Shown here in pieces: positions 35,728-44,695 of a DNA stretch of 64,000 nucleotides. The notes beneath the pieces are model-generated. The model saw nothing but the letters and a program-made list of their open reading frames with translations, did not search any database and had not been told where the DNA came from. Made by a program: the position numbers and the translations under genes. This DNA is from Acidobacteriota bacterium (lineage in GTDB: Bacteria > Acidobacteriota > Blastocatellia > UBA7656), in the NCBI GenBank assembly GCA_038040445.1, contig JBBPIG010000017.1, forward strand, positions 86,170 through 150,169. The letters run 5' to 3'. How positions within the stretch are numbered: the stretch's first letter is position 1; each line of letters starts with the position of its first letter.

Positions 35728-36162
35728 TCAATCGTGTTGAATCGTGTAGTGGTGTCGTTGACCCAGCAAGCAGATAATGCCACCTGGCTGGTCAACAATG
35801 ACGGTGAAGAAGCCCGTGATGTCACGGCCCAATACGTCGATGTCCAGCGATCCCAACTCCGTTACCGCGGCGTAGTGACCGCGGAATACAACCTTGCCGG
35901 AATTCTCGCGGGTCAGCCGAATCTGAGTTTCAACGATGACGGAATCGGCGCCGCCACCCAAACCGCTGATGCCTTCGTGTGCTGTTATCGGTTGGAGACT
36001 CAGCTTTGCGAGAGTTGCCGCGCTGAACACGGTGCGATCGGCCCCGGTGTCGACCAGAAACTCGACCCACTCCCACGAATCATCGCCAGCCAAGACCTCG
36101 CCACGAACCATGGGTCTCACGACGCCGTCATCACACATTAGCCACTTGCCATTTATCAGCAT
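35728..36162 (-). CDS. Retropepsin-like aspartyl protease domain protein
   Basis: The 144-aa protein contains the aspartyl protease motif FLVDTGADRTVFSAATLAKL and ends with a conserved hydrophobic strand pair around LGSLDIDVLGRDITGFFTVI, where the LGRD takes the place of the usual second hydrophobic-GRD element. Single-domain proteins of this type act as homodimers in known cases. Start 36162 gives MLINGKWLMCDDGVVRPMVR and overlaps the upstream gene by 32 bases. The pair looks like a coupled unit. Confidence 0.82.
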   Translation of the reverse strand: MLINGKWLMCDDGVVRPMVRGEVLAGDDSWEWVEFLVDTGADRTVFSAATLAKLSLQPITAHEGISGLGGGADSVIVETQIRLTRENSGKVVFRGHYAAVTELGSLDIDVLGRDITGFFTVIVDQPGGIICLLGQRHHYTIQHD

Positions 36163-36451
36163 AGATACGGGCCATTTTCTCTCGAGGGATGTAGCGAAGC
36201 AGGGTACTACCGTTGTCTTCCGGATGTGCCGCTCTCGCCTGAGCAAGGACCTCTTCAGGGGTGTCAGCCACAAATAGTTCTTCACCCGCAACGCAGATGC
36301 ACTTGCCGCGATGGCGCGAATAAACCTCTGGGATGTGAGCTTGCAACCACGCGGAGTTGCGATCAAAGCGCTCGTCCTGTGCTCGAGCCTTGGCCAACTC
36401 TTCGGGGTCGGTCACTTCTTCCATCACTATATTGCTTTGCCAGTCTGCCAT
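36131..36451 (-). CDS. DUF5678-like small protein
   Basis: The 106-aa protein starts MADWQSNIVMEEVTDPEELA; the core WLQAHIPEVYSRHRGKCICV, then AGEELFVADTPEEVLAQARA fits DUF5678-like proteins, which are often encoded next to a small aspartyl protease gene. Its stop lies inside the protease gene, so translation is coupled. The ATG at 36451 has a GAGGA site about eight bases upstream; an upstream ATG at 36490 is less well supported. Function unknown; an antitoxin-like or protease-substrate role is speculation. Confidence 0.7.
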   Translation of the reverse strand: MADWQSNIVMEEVTDPEELAKARAQDERFDRNSAWLQAHIPEVYSRHRGKCICVAGEELFVADTPEEVLAQARAAHPEDNGSTLLRYIPREKMARIYADKWQVANV

Positions 36452-36536
36452 GCTTAAGTCCTCGCGAAATAGGATTGGGTTCAGTGCCATTCTATCTTCG
36501 GTGCGGCGCTTGGGGCAATGCGAGGGTTTGACGGGG

Positions 36537-36647
36537 CTAGTGGATCGTATCGAGCAGGCGGTCTGCTTTGGCGGGCTGTCATCTGCAACGTAATTCCAGA
36601 TATCGAGAATCAGGGCGCGCGAGCGGCTTCCTGAGAACTTGGCGCAT
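36537..36647 (-). pseudogene. parE toxin fragment
   Basis: The minus strand from ATG 36647 reads MRQVLRKPLARALILDIWNY then VADDSP, the typical ParE N-terminus (usually MRRV-R-PLARADLLDIWDYIA). After DDSP the sequence continues in another frame as AKADRLLDTIH and stops (TAG at 36537-36539). So a single-base change plus loss of the C-terminal two thirds has ruined it. Its start overlaps the stop of the parD remnant as TAATG, as in an intact parDE pair. Too short for automatic detection. Confidence 0.6.
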
Positions 36648-36804
36648 TAACGTTGCTTTCTCCGCTTACTCTGCGCGAGCCGCCTTCGCTTTCGCGCTTC
36701 AGCTTTGATTGCTTCCATGTCGAGGGGGCAGAGTCTCCGCTGCCGAGACCCTCCTGAATGTCATTGCGAAGCCGCTCGAGTTTGATTTGCTGTCGGTGGG
36801 TCAT
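36647..36804 (-). pseudogene. parD antitoxin fragment with frameshift
   Basis: The frame from 36804 reads MTHRQQIKLERLRNDIQEGL then GSGDSAP, like the last helix of ParD antitoxins. After a run of five C the ParD sequence continues only in the next frame: LDMEAIKAEARKRRRLAQSK then RRKQR and a TAA that overlaps the parE ATG. The N-terminal ribbon-helix-helix half is missing, replaced by the end of the VapB-like gene. One missing C would restore the tail. The frameshift could be real or a homopolymer error, but the missing N-terminus is real. Confidence 0.6.
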
Positions 36805-36809
36805 CCGCC

Positions 36810-37034
36810 TCAGAAGGCCTCGTCTTCGCGCTCCAGCAGAACAAGGTTCGGCAGTATGCGGTTACCAAAGATGCGCTTGGCTCGCGCTTCCACGTCCGGC
36901 CATTTCACCGGCTTGGTGCTCGTTGCAAGGCGCGCCGGCTGATCTTCCTCGAGTGCAAGGACCGCGCTTAGGAATTTGCGCCGCTCACGAGGCGGCAGTG
37001 CTTTGACTTGCTTGATAAGCTCGCCGGTGCTCAT
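36810..37034 (-). CDS. VapB-like antitoxin, orphan paralogue
   Basis: The 74-aa protein starts MSTGELIKQVKALPPRERRK and ends VEARAKRIFGNRILPNLVLL with EREDEAF. It matches the antitoxin at 22583-22807 over its whole length (same KWPDVEARAKRIFGN block). There, a PIN toxin follows; here the gene is followed at five bases by the parDE remnants, so its toxin has been lost or swapped. I used 37034, which matches the paralogue's start, instead of 37070. Confidence 0.75.
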   Translation of the reverse strand: MSTGELIKQVKALPPRERRKFLSAVLALEEDQPARLATSTKPVKWPDVEARAKRIFGNRILPNLVLLEREDEAF

Positions 37035-37088
37035 GCCGTGAAGAATAGCTTGAGAGCTTTCTAGCTGCAAGCAATGCGCGATGTGTCG

Positions 37089-37403
37089 CTATGTGTAACT
37101 ACCAGGCTGAATGCCGAACGGCCTACCCACCTTGTCAAGTTCTGCTTTGACGCGCTCCTCGTTGTAGCCGATCTGCCGAAGCAGCTTGGTGTAGTTCGCG
37201 ATGGCGCCGCGCAACTGCGGATGCTGGTGGCCCGTGTCGGCGGTGAACCGGAGGAATATTTCCAAGTGGTGCCGCATCAGCGGCTCGGCCTCCGAGAGCC
37301 GCTTCGTGGCTTGGAGCAACAGCGCCAGGTTGTTGAGGCGGATGGCGACGTTGGGATGGTCAGGGCCGGAGATCTGCTCGTCAATCGCCAGCGCGCGGCG
37401 CAT
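37089..37403 (-). pseudogene. TPR tail of the TIR-NB-ARC gene, out of frame
   Basis: This frame carries a Kinesin-light-chain-type TPR: LMRRALAIDEQISGPDHPNV then AIRLNNLALLLQATKRLSEA and EPLMRHHLEIFLRFT, ending with a helix (NEERVKAELDKVGRPFGIQP). Just before it, the same frame reads APDRYAAEPLMRR, so coding clearly came from upstream. The TIR-NB-ARC frame ends at 37403 in out-of-frame residues. Such proteins normally have many of these 42-residue repeats; here one and a half remain. A deletion or a collapsed repeat assembly with a frameshift explains this. Confidence 0.7.
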
Positions 37404-38752
37404 CAGCGGCTCGGCCGCGTAGCGGTCAGGCGCTTCTCTCCGTGGCGCACGCCTTCGCTGGTCTCGCTGGCGGCGCTCTCGAGTCCTTCCAGTCCTTCTT
37501 GCTTCAGCCGTTCAAGAAAGTCTACGCACGTCACATCGCCTGCAAACTGACCGAGAAACACGGCGGCAGTCTCGACTGCGAGCGTGAAGCAGCCCAGCAG
37601 CCTTACGATTTCTTGAGCGGCTTCGCGTTCGGCGACGCGCGAAAACCTTTCGCCCGGCTGGAAGCTCTCGATCAGATCGAGTGCATCCGCTTCCGGCATT
37701 TCGTCCACGGCAACAAACGCGCGATCTTGATGCCGCGCAAAGAGATCGTTCTCCCCAAGCCGCGTGGTGGCGATGACGTGAAGCCAGTCGACGCCGGGCA
37801 GGCGCTGCGTCTGAGCCGGTTCGAGCAGCGCGGGCCGATCGACGTTGTCCAGAATGAGCAGGCATCGGTGCGGCTCGCGGGCATCGGCCAGGCGGCGCAA
37901 CTCGGCCAGCACTCGCTCCCACTGGAGTTCGGTGTCTATCTTCTCGGCGTCGGTAAACTCGATGCCGAGCGCAGGCGCGAGCGTTGTGATGGCGGCGACG
38001 AGGTCTTCGCGGCCTTCGCAGCGGACCTGCCAGCGCCCGCCGCCGTATTCGTGCGCGAATGCGTGGGCGTACTCGATGGCGAGCGCGGTTTTGCCCATGC
38101 CTCCAACTCCATGCACCGCAGTGAGCACGCCGATCTTTTTCAACGCGACGGTTTCCTGCAAGCGGCGAAGTTCCCTCGTGCGGCCGATGAAGTGCGCGTT
38201 GTGCGCGTCAACGTTGCCGAGGCTCTGCTCGAAGCGTTCGCCGCGCAGGATGCGTTCGGCGATCCGTTGGCTGAGTTTCTCCATACGCTCGTGCACTTCG
38301 GCTTCGCGAAGCGCCTGCTCGCCTTCGTGATACCACGAGCGCAGATCGAAGTGCTGGCGACGGCGCAACTCCGCAATCCAATCTGTCGAGCGCTGGTCGA
38401 AGTCCTTGTCCTGCCAGCCGGGCACTTCGACGAAGTAGATAGGCGCCACGCCCTCGCCCACCAGAGCCCGGGCGACTTCGTTCTTGACGTACTCATAAAA
38501 CTCCCATTCGCAATACTCGCTCTGGAGGTAGTTGGGCGAGACAAAGGCGAGCAACAGACGAGACTCGCGCAGCCCTTGCAGGATGCGGTGACGCCAGTCG
38601 TCCATGCCTTGAATATCAGTGATATCGAAGAACGGACGGAGCGGACGGCCGGCAAACGACTCGAAGTCGCGGCCAATGCGTTCGACGAACTCGGTGATGC
38701 GCCTTTGCTCATTGTCCCGGCGCGAGTAAGAGATGAAGAGGTCGTATGGCAT
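37403..38752 (-). CDS. TIR-NB-ARC STAND protein, C-terminus broken
   Basis: The 449-aa frame begins with a TIR domain (MPYDLFISYSRRDN; NADase-type SEYCEWE with the likely catalytic Glu84), followed by an NB-ARC ATPase: P-loop GVGGMGKT at 215-222, Walker B CLLILDNVD near 297-305, sensor HVIATTR, and a GLPL-like CFTLAVETAA. In bacteria such proteins bind a phage signal by the C-terminal repeats, assemble, and the TIR part cleaves NAD+. The repeats are nearly lost and out of frame (37089-37403). It starts 14 bases after the stop of the 1966-aa STAND gene, in one operon. As read, the sensor part is defective unless the break is an assembly fault. Confidence 0.88.
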   Translation of the reverse strand: MPYDLFISYSRRDNEQRRITEFVERIGRDFESFAGRPLRPFFDITDIQGMDDWRHRILQGLRESRLLLAFVSPNYLQSEYCEWEFYEYVKNEVARALVGEGVAPIYFVEVPGWQDKDFDQRSTDWIAELRRRQHFDLRSWYHEGEQALREAEVHERMEKLSQRIAERILRGERFEQSLGNVDAHNAHFIGRTRELRRLQETVALKKIGVLTAVHGVGGMGKTALAIEYAHAFAHEYGGGRWQVRCEGREDLVAAITTLAPALGIEFTDAEKIDTELQWERVLAELRRLADAREPHRCLLILDNVDRPALLEPAQTQRLPGVDWLHVIATTRLGENDLFARHQDRAFVAVDEMPEADALDLIESFQPGERFSRVAEREAAQEIVRLLGCFTLAVETAAVFLGQFAGDVTCVDFLERLKQEGLEGLESAASETSEGVRHGEKRLTATRPSR

Positions 38753-38766
38753 GATCCATCAATGGC

Positions 38767-41700
38767 TCACTCATTCGCGCCTCGAACCGCCTGGTTCAGC
38801 ACGATCAAGCCTAGCATCGTGCTCTTGGCTTCCGCGACATAGTCGGGAGTGTCCGGAAGCCTGTTCGCAACCCGCAAAGCGTCCGCAAACCGGCCTTCCT
38901 CAACCAGCCTCTGACACTCTTCTACTGCCGTTTGAAGCAACTTCCTGCTGCTGATCTCACCCGCCAACTCATTCTTGAAATGCGTTACGTGCTCGCTTCG
39001 ATCCTCCACCCGAGTGACCGCCTCGGCAGCCTGGTCAAGCTTTCCCTGCGCGACCAATTCCTGAACCTCGTTGAATGTGTCCTGCATAAGCTTCGCCACC
39101 ACCCTCTCCTCGATCTGGGGAATAAGCTGCTCTTTGAGTTGCCACATGAAGTTGTCGCCAGGAAGGGCCTCGACCATCGCGAGCGCTTCCTCTATTCGCC
39201 CTTCCTGTACGAGTCGCTGCGCCTCGGCAACCACCCTCTCAGCGGTGTTGGCCGTCTGAGCGTAGCTGTCCAATCGCCATAGGAGTGCGCGCTTCTCGTC
39301 GTTGGTATCGGGTAAGCTCTCGAGGATCCGCCGAGCTTCTCCAAGGTTCCCGGCCATCGCATACGTTTCAGCTTGCTTCAGAGCAGTCCGTGTCTCCAGC
39401 TTCGTCTTTCGACGAAGCCGCGTGCCTTCCGGGTCTCTAACCGGGGCAGTGAGCCCCTTCGCCAGGTTAATGGCCAGATCGCGCGCGCGAATCGGAGTTT
39501 CCTGGTCTTGCTTGATACGCTCGGCGAGCCAATCGCTATCGACGATAAACGGATTGAAGCGCAAACTCGCATCGCAGTGCGGGCAGCGGGACTCGAGGCG
39601 CGCGTCGGCCCACGCTTCATCGGGCAGCCCCAGCATGGGAGATCGATCCCGCCTCAGGTCGTTTTCGCGAGCGATCTCCTCAAGTGTGTCTATGATTGTT
39701 CCAGACACCGCGAACCGCATCCCACACGAGCGACAGGCTGCGGTGATCTCGTCGTCCCAACTCCCCTTAGGCTGGAACCCCGCGATGCGAAACCCCCGGT
39801 TGAAGAACCAGTAGAGCGCCGGGAAAAACAACAGCCCCATCGCACCCATCGCCGCGATAAGAATCAGCCCACGCAGCCCTCCCTTTCCGGTGATCTTCGC
39901 GATATCCGATATCCGCCAGATGGCATATATCCAGCCCGAAAAAAACAAAAGGAACATCAGGAACTGACCAGCCTGGGAGTTGATACGCAGGACCATTCGG
40001 TGAAGAGGCCGCACTCTTCCGAATCGCCAAAGCCTCATCGCCGTCACCCACGGCGGCCCGATGTCAAAATTCCTCATCTCGAGAAACCGGACGCTTCCGG
40101 CCCCATCACCCGTCACAACCGTGTTGCCTCTCACGCCGAACGCGGAGACTGTCTCCGGCTGCGCAGCCAGACCTACACATCGCCCGGTTGCGACATCAAC
40201 CACGTAAAGCGTCCTGCCATCATCCGTCGCGACAGCCAGCTTTCCGTCGCCTGTCAGTTCCGGCGCACGCAGTTGACCGCAATCCCACGGAAGCGTCCGA
40301 ACCAGCCGTCGATGCCGAAGATCCCAAATCTGAAACGTCCTGTCCGCAAACGTCAGCACCGTCCTTGCGTCGCCACTCAACACCAGGCGTTGTATCTTAC
40401 AGTTCTCGTTCCGAACGATGCCGACCTGCTGGGCTTTCTCGAGATCCCAAACGCCAAAACTATCACCCCGCCCGCACGCGACCACCAGCCGGCCATCGGC
40501 CGTCACTTGCACCGTAGTTATCTTCGCCAGGAAGTCTTTTCCGAAAGAGTCGATCGGGATTCGCCTTCTGAACTTGCCTTCGCCGATATCCCATATCGAC
40601 AGGCCACCATCAAGACGGTGCTCGCCACCCGAGACCGCAAGGCGTCCGTCGGGAGTTATCGCAAGAGCCTTGATGCGATCGCCGCTTCCCCAGATCGTTT
40701 TAAGCGGAAGCGCCGTGTTGAGGTCCCAGACAACCGCGCCGTCGCCCAAGTCACTCGATTTGTCGCTGACGAGTCGACGACCATCTGGTGTTACAAGCAG
40801 TCCTTCACCAACGTTCAGGCCGTAGAGCTGGCGTCTTTCCAGGCGCGCCTGCTTGGTAGTGTCCCAGCTATCTATGTCGGAGGAGCTGGCTGTGAGCATT
40901 TTCGGTCCGGTAAGCGTAAGCGCCGCGATCGAGTTTGACTGGTCCAATTCGGTCCGGGGAGTTCGTCCGGCTTCGATATCCCAGACGTTCAGCGCTCCCA
41001 ACCCCGAGGTAACCGCCAGCCGCGCGTCTGCGGATAGAGCAACCGCCGCACCAGCGAACGACAAGGCTCTCAGCACCCGGTAGCGCCTGACGCACGAGTC
41101 ATCTTCCAGATCCCAGAGCGCCAAGGTTCCGTCAGTGGACAGGCAGGCTAGAAAGCGGCCGTCGGGAGTCAATGATACCGAGTCGGCTTTTGAAGCGTGC
41201 TTCTCGAGATTCCTGAACTGGCCGCTTGAAAGATCCCAGATGCGCACTCTGCCGCCTTCTATTACCCCAACGGCCTTTAGTCCGTCAGCAGACAATGCAA
41301 AGGATTTCACGTAGCCACTCTTAGGAAGAACGCGCAAGCGCTGACCTCCTCCCAGGTCCCATTCGGTGACGTGTTTCTTTCCTGCGTTGCCGGTCATCAC
41401 GATCAGCCGGCCTTCTGGTGTCGCAGCCAATGGGCCTGTCTGAAAACCTGGCCAAACGGTCTGCAGGCAAAGGCCGCGCTCGACGTCCCAAACGCGCACC
41501 GTCTTGCCGTCAGCGGAAGCCGCGATCCGGCCATCAGCGGTGACGCTCACCGATTCCACCGGACTCGAATGTCCTTCGAGGTTCTTGATGCATCGGCCGC
41601 TGGCGAGGTCCCAGATCCGAAGCGAAAAATCCTTTCCATCTCTTTGTGTTGAGCCGCCGCCCGAAATCGCAACTCGCCCGTCTGGCGTGATTGCTAAGGT

Positions 41701-44667
41701 GTTGACCGCGCTAGTGTGGCCCTCCAGGATCTGCAAGCACCTGCCGGTCTTCGTGTCCCACACTCGCAACGTCGCGTCCGAGCCACGCGACACGGCAAGC
41801 TCACCGTCAGCGCTCAGAGCAAGGCATCTCCCGAAGCCGGTGTGTCCGGTCAGCGTCCGCAGCAACGCCGGATGCGGGTCGTAGCTGGGCCGGGATGAAG
41901 CCCGCAGTAACAACACCGGTTCTTTAAACTCGGGATCATCGACTAAGCCAGACGCCGCCGTTCCAACCGGTCCATCAGCAAAGAGGTTGTGTGCTTGCTG
42001 GGCACAAAAGCCGGCCCGCCCGGCGTGCTTGACCAGGTTGTGAGCCTGACCGCTCACGAATCGTTGGAAGGCGCGAATGCGATCGACTTGCGTTTGTTGG
42101 CTCGCAATACGTTCACAGTCGGCTTCGATCTCTTCATCGGTTACGGGTCGAACTGCGCGCAGCACCTCGGGTAAGGCGAGCGCGAGCTCTTGTGGCGATG
42201 GGTTCAGGATCGCATCGGCTCGATGACGGGCCTGTGCTTCAGTCCACGATCTTGCGTAGGAAACAATCTCCTCGGCGTACTTCGCGACGTTGAGATCGAG
42301 CTGCCTCCTTCTCTCCGAGTCCGCTCTCGCCTCCGACAAAACGTCGAGCGCGGCCGAGTAGTCCTGCACAAGTTCGAAGGCCATCCCGCCCGCACACTTC
42401 GCCTCGATAAAGCTGAGATCACAGAGGCTCTCTTCAAGGTCTCTCCACAACTCGGCGCGGGTGAGCTGATGAGGAAGCTCGGATAGCTTGCGAAGGTTTG
42501 GCGACGAGGGCTTCTCCAGCCAAAGTGCTTGTCGCGCGAAGTAGCGCGCCAGCGACTCGTGCCGTTCCCTTCCGCCTTCGCGGAGAAACTCGCCGGCCGC
42601 AACTTCGTTGAGCCGTCGATGATAAAATGCAAGCAGCGACGTTCCGTCCGCACTCCGCTCGGTCAAATAAGGCTCAAGATCGAAGTAAAGGCGCGACCAG
42701 ACGACGACTGGAATTTGTCGCCGGCCCGCGCCGGTTTCCGGAATCTCGTGTTTGGCATGAAGACAAAAGTCTTCGTATACCTCGTCGTCACCGGCGAGCA
42801 CGTCCAGCATTTCGTCCTCTGTCAGACCGCTCCTGGCGGCCGCCAGGAATCCCAGGCTGCGCGAAACCAATAACCCGCCGTGATCTTCGGAGAGACGCCC
42901 GAACATCTCATGGATCATTCCGTCTATGTCGTCGCTCAGTTCAACCGGCGGGTTGTAAGATTTCCAACGGCGAGCAACCTCGAAAGCCAGCCTCAGATTG
43001 AGCGGCAATCCGTTGCGTGCAAACTTGCCCATCACCTCCTGGCTCTGCGAGGTCTGCAAAGTTCTACCGGCATCAGCCAGCCAGAGGTCGAGCAGGTTGC
43101 GGCCTTCTTCGGGTGACATCCCTTTGAGCTCCTTGAGAGCGGCGGATGGGAGTTTCCCCGAAACCGCCTGCAGGCACTCGCCGGGCAAAGTCGACGCGAT
43201 CAGATGTACGTGCTCGGGCAATTCAACAGGAAGCCAGCCGAGAGCCCGCGAGTTGTTTGCCCCCGATAGCTGATCAAGCGCGTCCAGGAAGATGACAAGC
43301 GGACGTTCGGCCGTGGCCAGCGTCAGACAGCTCGCGAACTGCCGCACCAGCGACCGGTAGTCTGCCGGAATCGCAGCCTCGTCTTCGCCGTAGCGGCGCG
43401 AGACCTCGCGGCATAAACCTTCAAGCAGCGCGCGGCCATCAACAGAGACCGGTGTTGCCCCGATGAACCGCGCGAGCACTTCAAAGTTTGGCTGCGAACC
43501 CTGAACACGCTCGATTGCGCTTGCCAGCAGGGCCGACTTCCCCGACCCGGAAGCTCCGTGAATCACGAGCGGATGTCTGCCGCCTCCCACGATGTAATCC
43601 GCGATCGACTGCAGTTCTTCACTCCGGCCGATGAAGAACTTCGACAACTCCCTGCCAAAGTCCCGATGATGAGCGATTTCTTCGGCCAGCGGCTCCACGC
43701 TCTCGAACCGGGCGACTTCGCCCAGTATCGCTTTTGAAAGAACTCTCCACGCGTCGACGCAGAAAGTCGGCGGGTTTTCCATCTGGTCATTCAGCCTGAG
43801 GCAGGCGTCCAGTGTTTCGGGCAAGTCCCCGATGTGACCGTGCTCAATTGCCCCGCTTGCCCACTGCGTGTCGTAAACGCGGACGTTGTTTGGAAGATGG
43901 CTTTCCAGCTTGCGCTTGAGGTCGTCCAAAAGAGCGCGCGCCTGTTCGTCCACATCTCCGTTTTCTTTTACGTCGATGAATCTGCGGCCCTCTTCCGAGC
44001 TGCGGACATCGCGCGAGAGGTCATCCGGATTTGTGATTCGTCTGAAAAAACAGAAGACGTGCTCGCTCGCACTGGACGATCGCAGCGCCCCGCTGACTAT
44101 CTCTTGCTCGGTTGCGGATGCGGAGTACTTCACGCGCTCGTCCGGCTCGAGGTTGATATGTTCGACTGCCCGAAGAAGGATCGATCTTAGAGGTTGCTCG
44201 ACCCGTTCGCGCCAAACTGCGTAGTCGGCGAACTCGCCCGAGCGCGGTTGAAGACAGTAGAGCGGCGGGACGGCGTTATCGTCTCTCCTGTACCATTCCA
44301 ACAGAAGTGACCGCGCCGCGCTATCAGCGACGTGCGCATCGATCTGTTCGAATTCAGCGGCGGGTATCTGAGCGGGCAGAGGGCGCCATCCATATCGATC
44401 TCCGAGGAGCACAAGAAAATTCGGGCGCGGCGTCACCCTCTGGCAGCGCGCGATCTCATCGAAACAGATTTCGAGGGTTCGCTGATCGAGCGCCGCTTCC
44501 TCCCGGACTCCCCAGCGAAGGTCGATCGCTTGAAAGCGGCATCCGTGCCGCGCGCACAGCTCGCGCAGCCTGGGAAACACGTAGCGTTGCAACGCGTTGC
44601 GCTCTTCTTTCAGATCGCTGAAGGTCGAGCTTACAAAGATACGAAATGTCTTGCTTGCTTGTGGCAT
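38767..44667 (-). CDS. Giant STAND protein: DUF4062-NACHT-WD40-membrane-zinc ribbon-TPR
   Basis: The 1966-aa protein has: a DUF4062 domain (about 8-100, FRIFVSSTFSDLKEERNALQ); a NACHT/STAND ATPase with P-loop GASGSGKS (371-378) and Walker B LVIFLDALDQL (457-467); a helical region; at least 12 WD40 repeats (936 to about 1530, such as GSDATLRVWDTKTGRCLQIL); two membrane helices (about 1566-1588 and 1600-1622); a four-cysteine ribbon (CRSCG near 1646 and CPHCD near 1695); and TPR-like helices to the end. DUF4062-NACHT-WD40 proteins are known in bacteria and resemble animal NWD1/TEP1. Membrane helices and a ribbon after the propeller are unusual. It lies between two genes with spacings of 28 and 14 bases. 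Confidence 0.93.
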   Translation of the reverse strand: MPQASKTFRIFVSSTFSDLKEERNALQRYVFPRLRELCARHGCRFQAIDLRWGVREEAALDQRTLEICFDEIARCQRVTPRPNFLVLLGDRYGWRPLPAQIPAAEFEQIDAHVADSAARSLLLEWYRRDDNAVPPLYCLQPRSGEFADYAVWRERVEQPLRSILLRAVEHINLEPDERVKYSASATEQEIVSGALRSSSASEHVFCFFRRITNPDDLSRDVRSSEEGRRFIDVKENGDVDEQARALLDDLKRKLESHLPNNVRVYDTQWASGAIEHGHIGDLPETLDACLRLNDQMENPPTFCVDAWRVLSKAILGEVARFESVEPLAEEIAHHRDFGRELSKFFIGRSEELQSIADYIVGGGRHPLVIHGASGSGKSALLASAIERVQGSQPNFEVLARFIGATPVSVDGRALLEGLCREVSRRYGEDEAAIPADYRSLVRQFASCLTLATAERPLVIFLDALDQLSGANNSRALGWLPVELPEHVHLIASTLPGECLQAVSGKLPSAALKELKGMSPEEGRNLLDLWLADAGRTLQTSQSQEVMGKFARNGLPLNLRLAFEVARRWKSYNPPVELSDDIDGMIHEMFGRLSEDHGGLLVSRSLGFLAAARSGLTEDEMLDVLAGDDEVYEDFCLHAKHEIPETGAGRRQIPVVVWSRLYFDLEPYLTERSADGTSLLAFYHRRLNEVAAGEFLREGGRERHESLARYFARQALWLEKPSSPNLRKLSELPHQLTRAELWRDLEESLCDLSFIEAKCAGGMAFELVQDYSAALDVLSEARADSERRRQLDLNVAKYAEEIVSYARSWTEAQARHRADAILNPSPQELALALPEVLRAVRPVTDEEIEADCERIASQQTQVDRIRAFQRFVSGQAHNLVKHAGRAGFCAQQAHNLFADGPVGTAASGLVDDPEFKEPVLLLRASSRPSYDPHPALLRTLTGHTGFGRCLALSADGELAVSRGSDATLRVWDTKTGRCLQILEGHTSAVNTLAITPDGRVAISGGGSTQRDGKDFSLRIWDLASGRCIKNLEGHSSPVESVSVTADGRIAASADGKTVRVWDVERGLCLQTVWPGFQTGPLAATPEGRLIVMTGNAGKKHVTEWDLGGGQRLRVLPKSGYVKSFALSADGLKAVGVIEGGRVRIWDLSSGQFRNLEKHASKADSVSLTPDGRFLACLSTDGTLALWDLEDDSCVRRYRVLRALSFAGAAVALSADARLAVTSGLGALNVWDIEAGRTPRTELDQSNSIAALTLTGPKMLTASSSDIDSWDTTKQARLERRQLYGLNVGEGLLVTPDGRRLVSDKSSDLGDGAVVWDLNTALPLKTIWGSGDRIKALAITPDGRLAVSGGEHRLDGGLSIWDIGEGKFRRRIPIDSFGKDFLAKITTVQVTADGRLVVACGRGDSFGVWDLEKAQQVGIVRNENCKIQRLVLSGDARTVLTFADRTFQIWDLRHRRLVRTLPWDCGQLRAPELTGDGKLAVATDDGRTLYVVDVATGRCVGLAAQPETVSAFGVRGNTVVTGDGAGSVRFLEMRNFDIGPPWVTAMRLWRFGRVRPLHRMVLRINSQAGQFLMFLLFFSGWIYAIWRISDIAKITGKGGLRGLILIAAMGAMGLLFFPALYWFFNRGFRIAGFQPKGSWDDEITAACRSCGMRFAVSGTIIDTLEEIARENDLRRDRSPMLGLPDEAWADARLESRCPHCDASLRFNPFIVDSDWLAERIKQDQETPIRARDLAINLAKGLTAPVRDPEGTRLRRKTKLETRTALKQAETYAMAGNLGEARRILESLPDTNDEKRALLWRLDSYAQTANTAERVVAEAQRLVQEGRIEEALAMVEALPGDNFMWQLKEQLIPQIEERVVAKLMQDTFNEVQELVAQGKLDQAAEAVTRVEDRSEHVTHFKNELAGEISSRKLLQTAVEECQRLVEEGRFADALRVANRLPDTPDYVAEAKSTMLGLIVLNQAVRGANE

Positions 44668-44695
44668 AGGGCCAAACTACTACCCTCAAGTGGCT

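Noticed and set aside
37442..38842. 466-codon plus-strand open frame
   Set aside because: It lies antisense to the TIR-NB-ARC gene, whose TIR, P-loop and Walker B motifs are clear; the plus frame has no recognisable domain.
39373..40938. 521-codon plus-strand open frame
   Set aside because: Antisense to the WD40 region of the giant STAND gene; Pro/Arg/His-rich with no domain.
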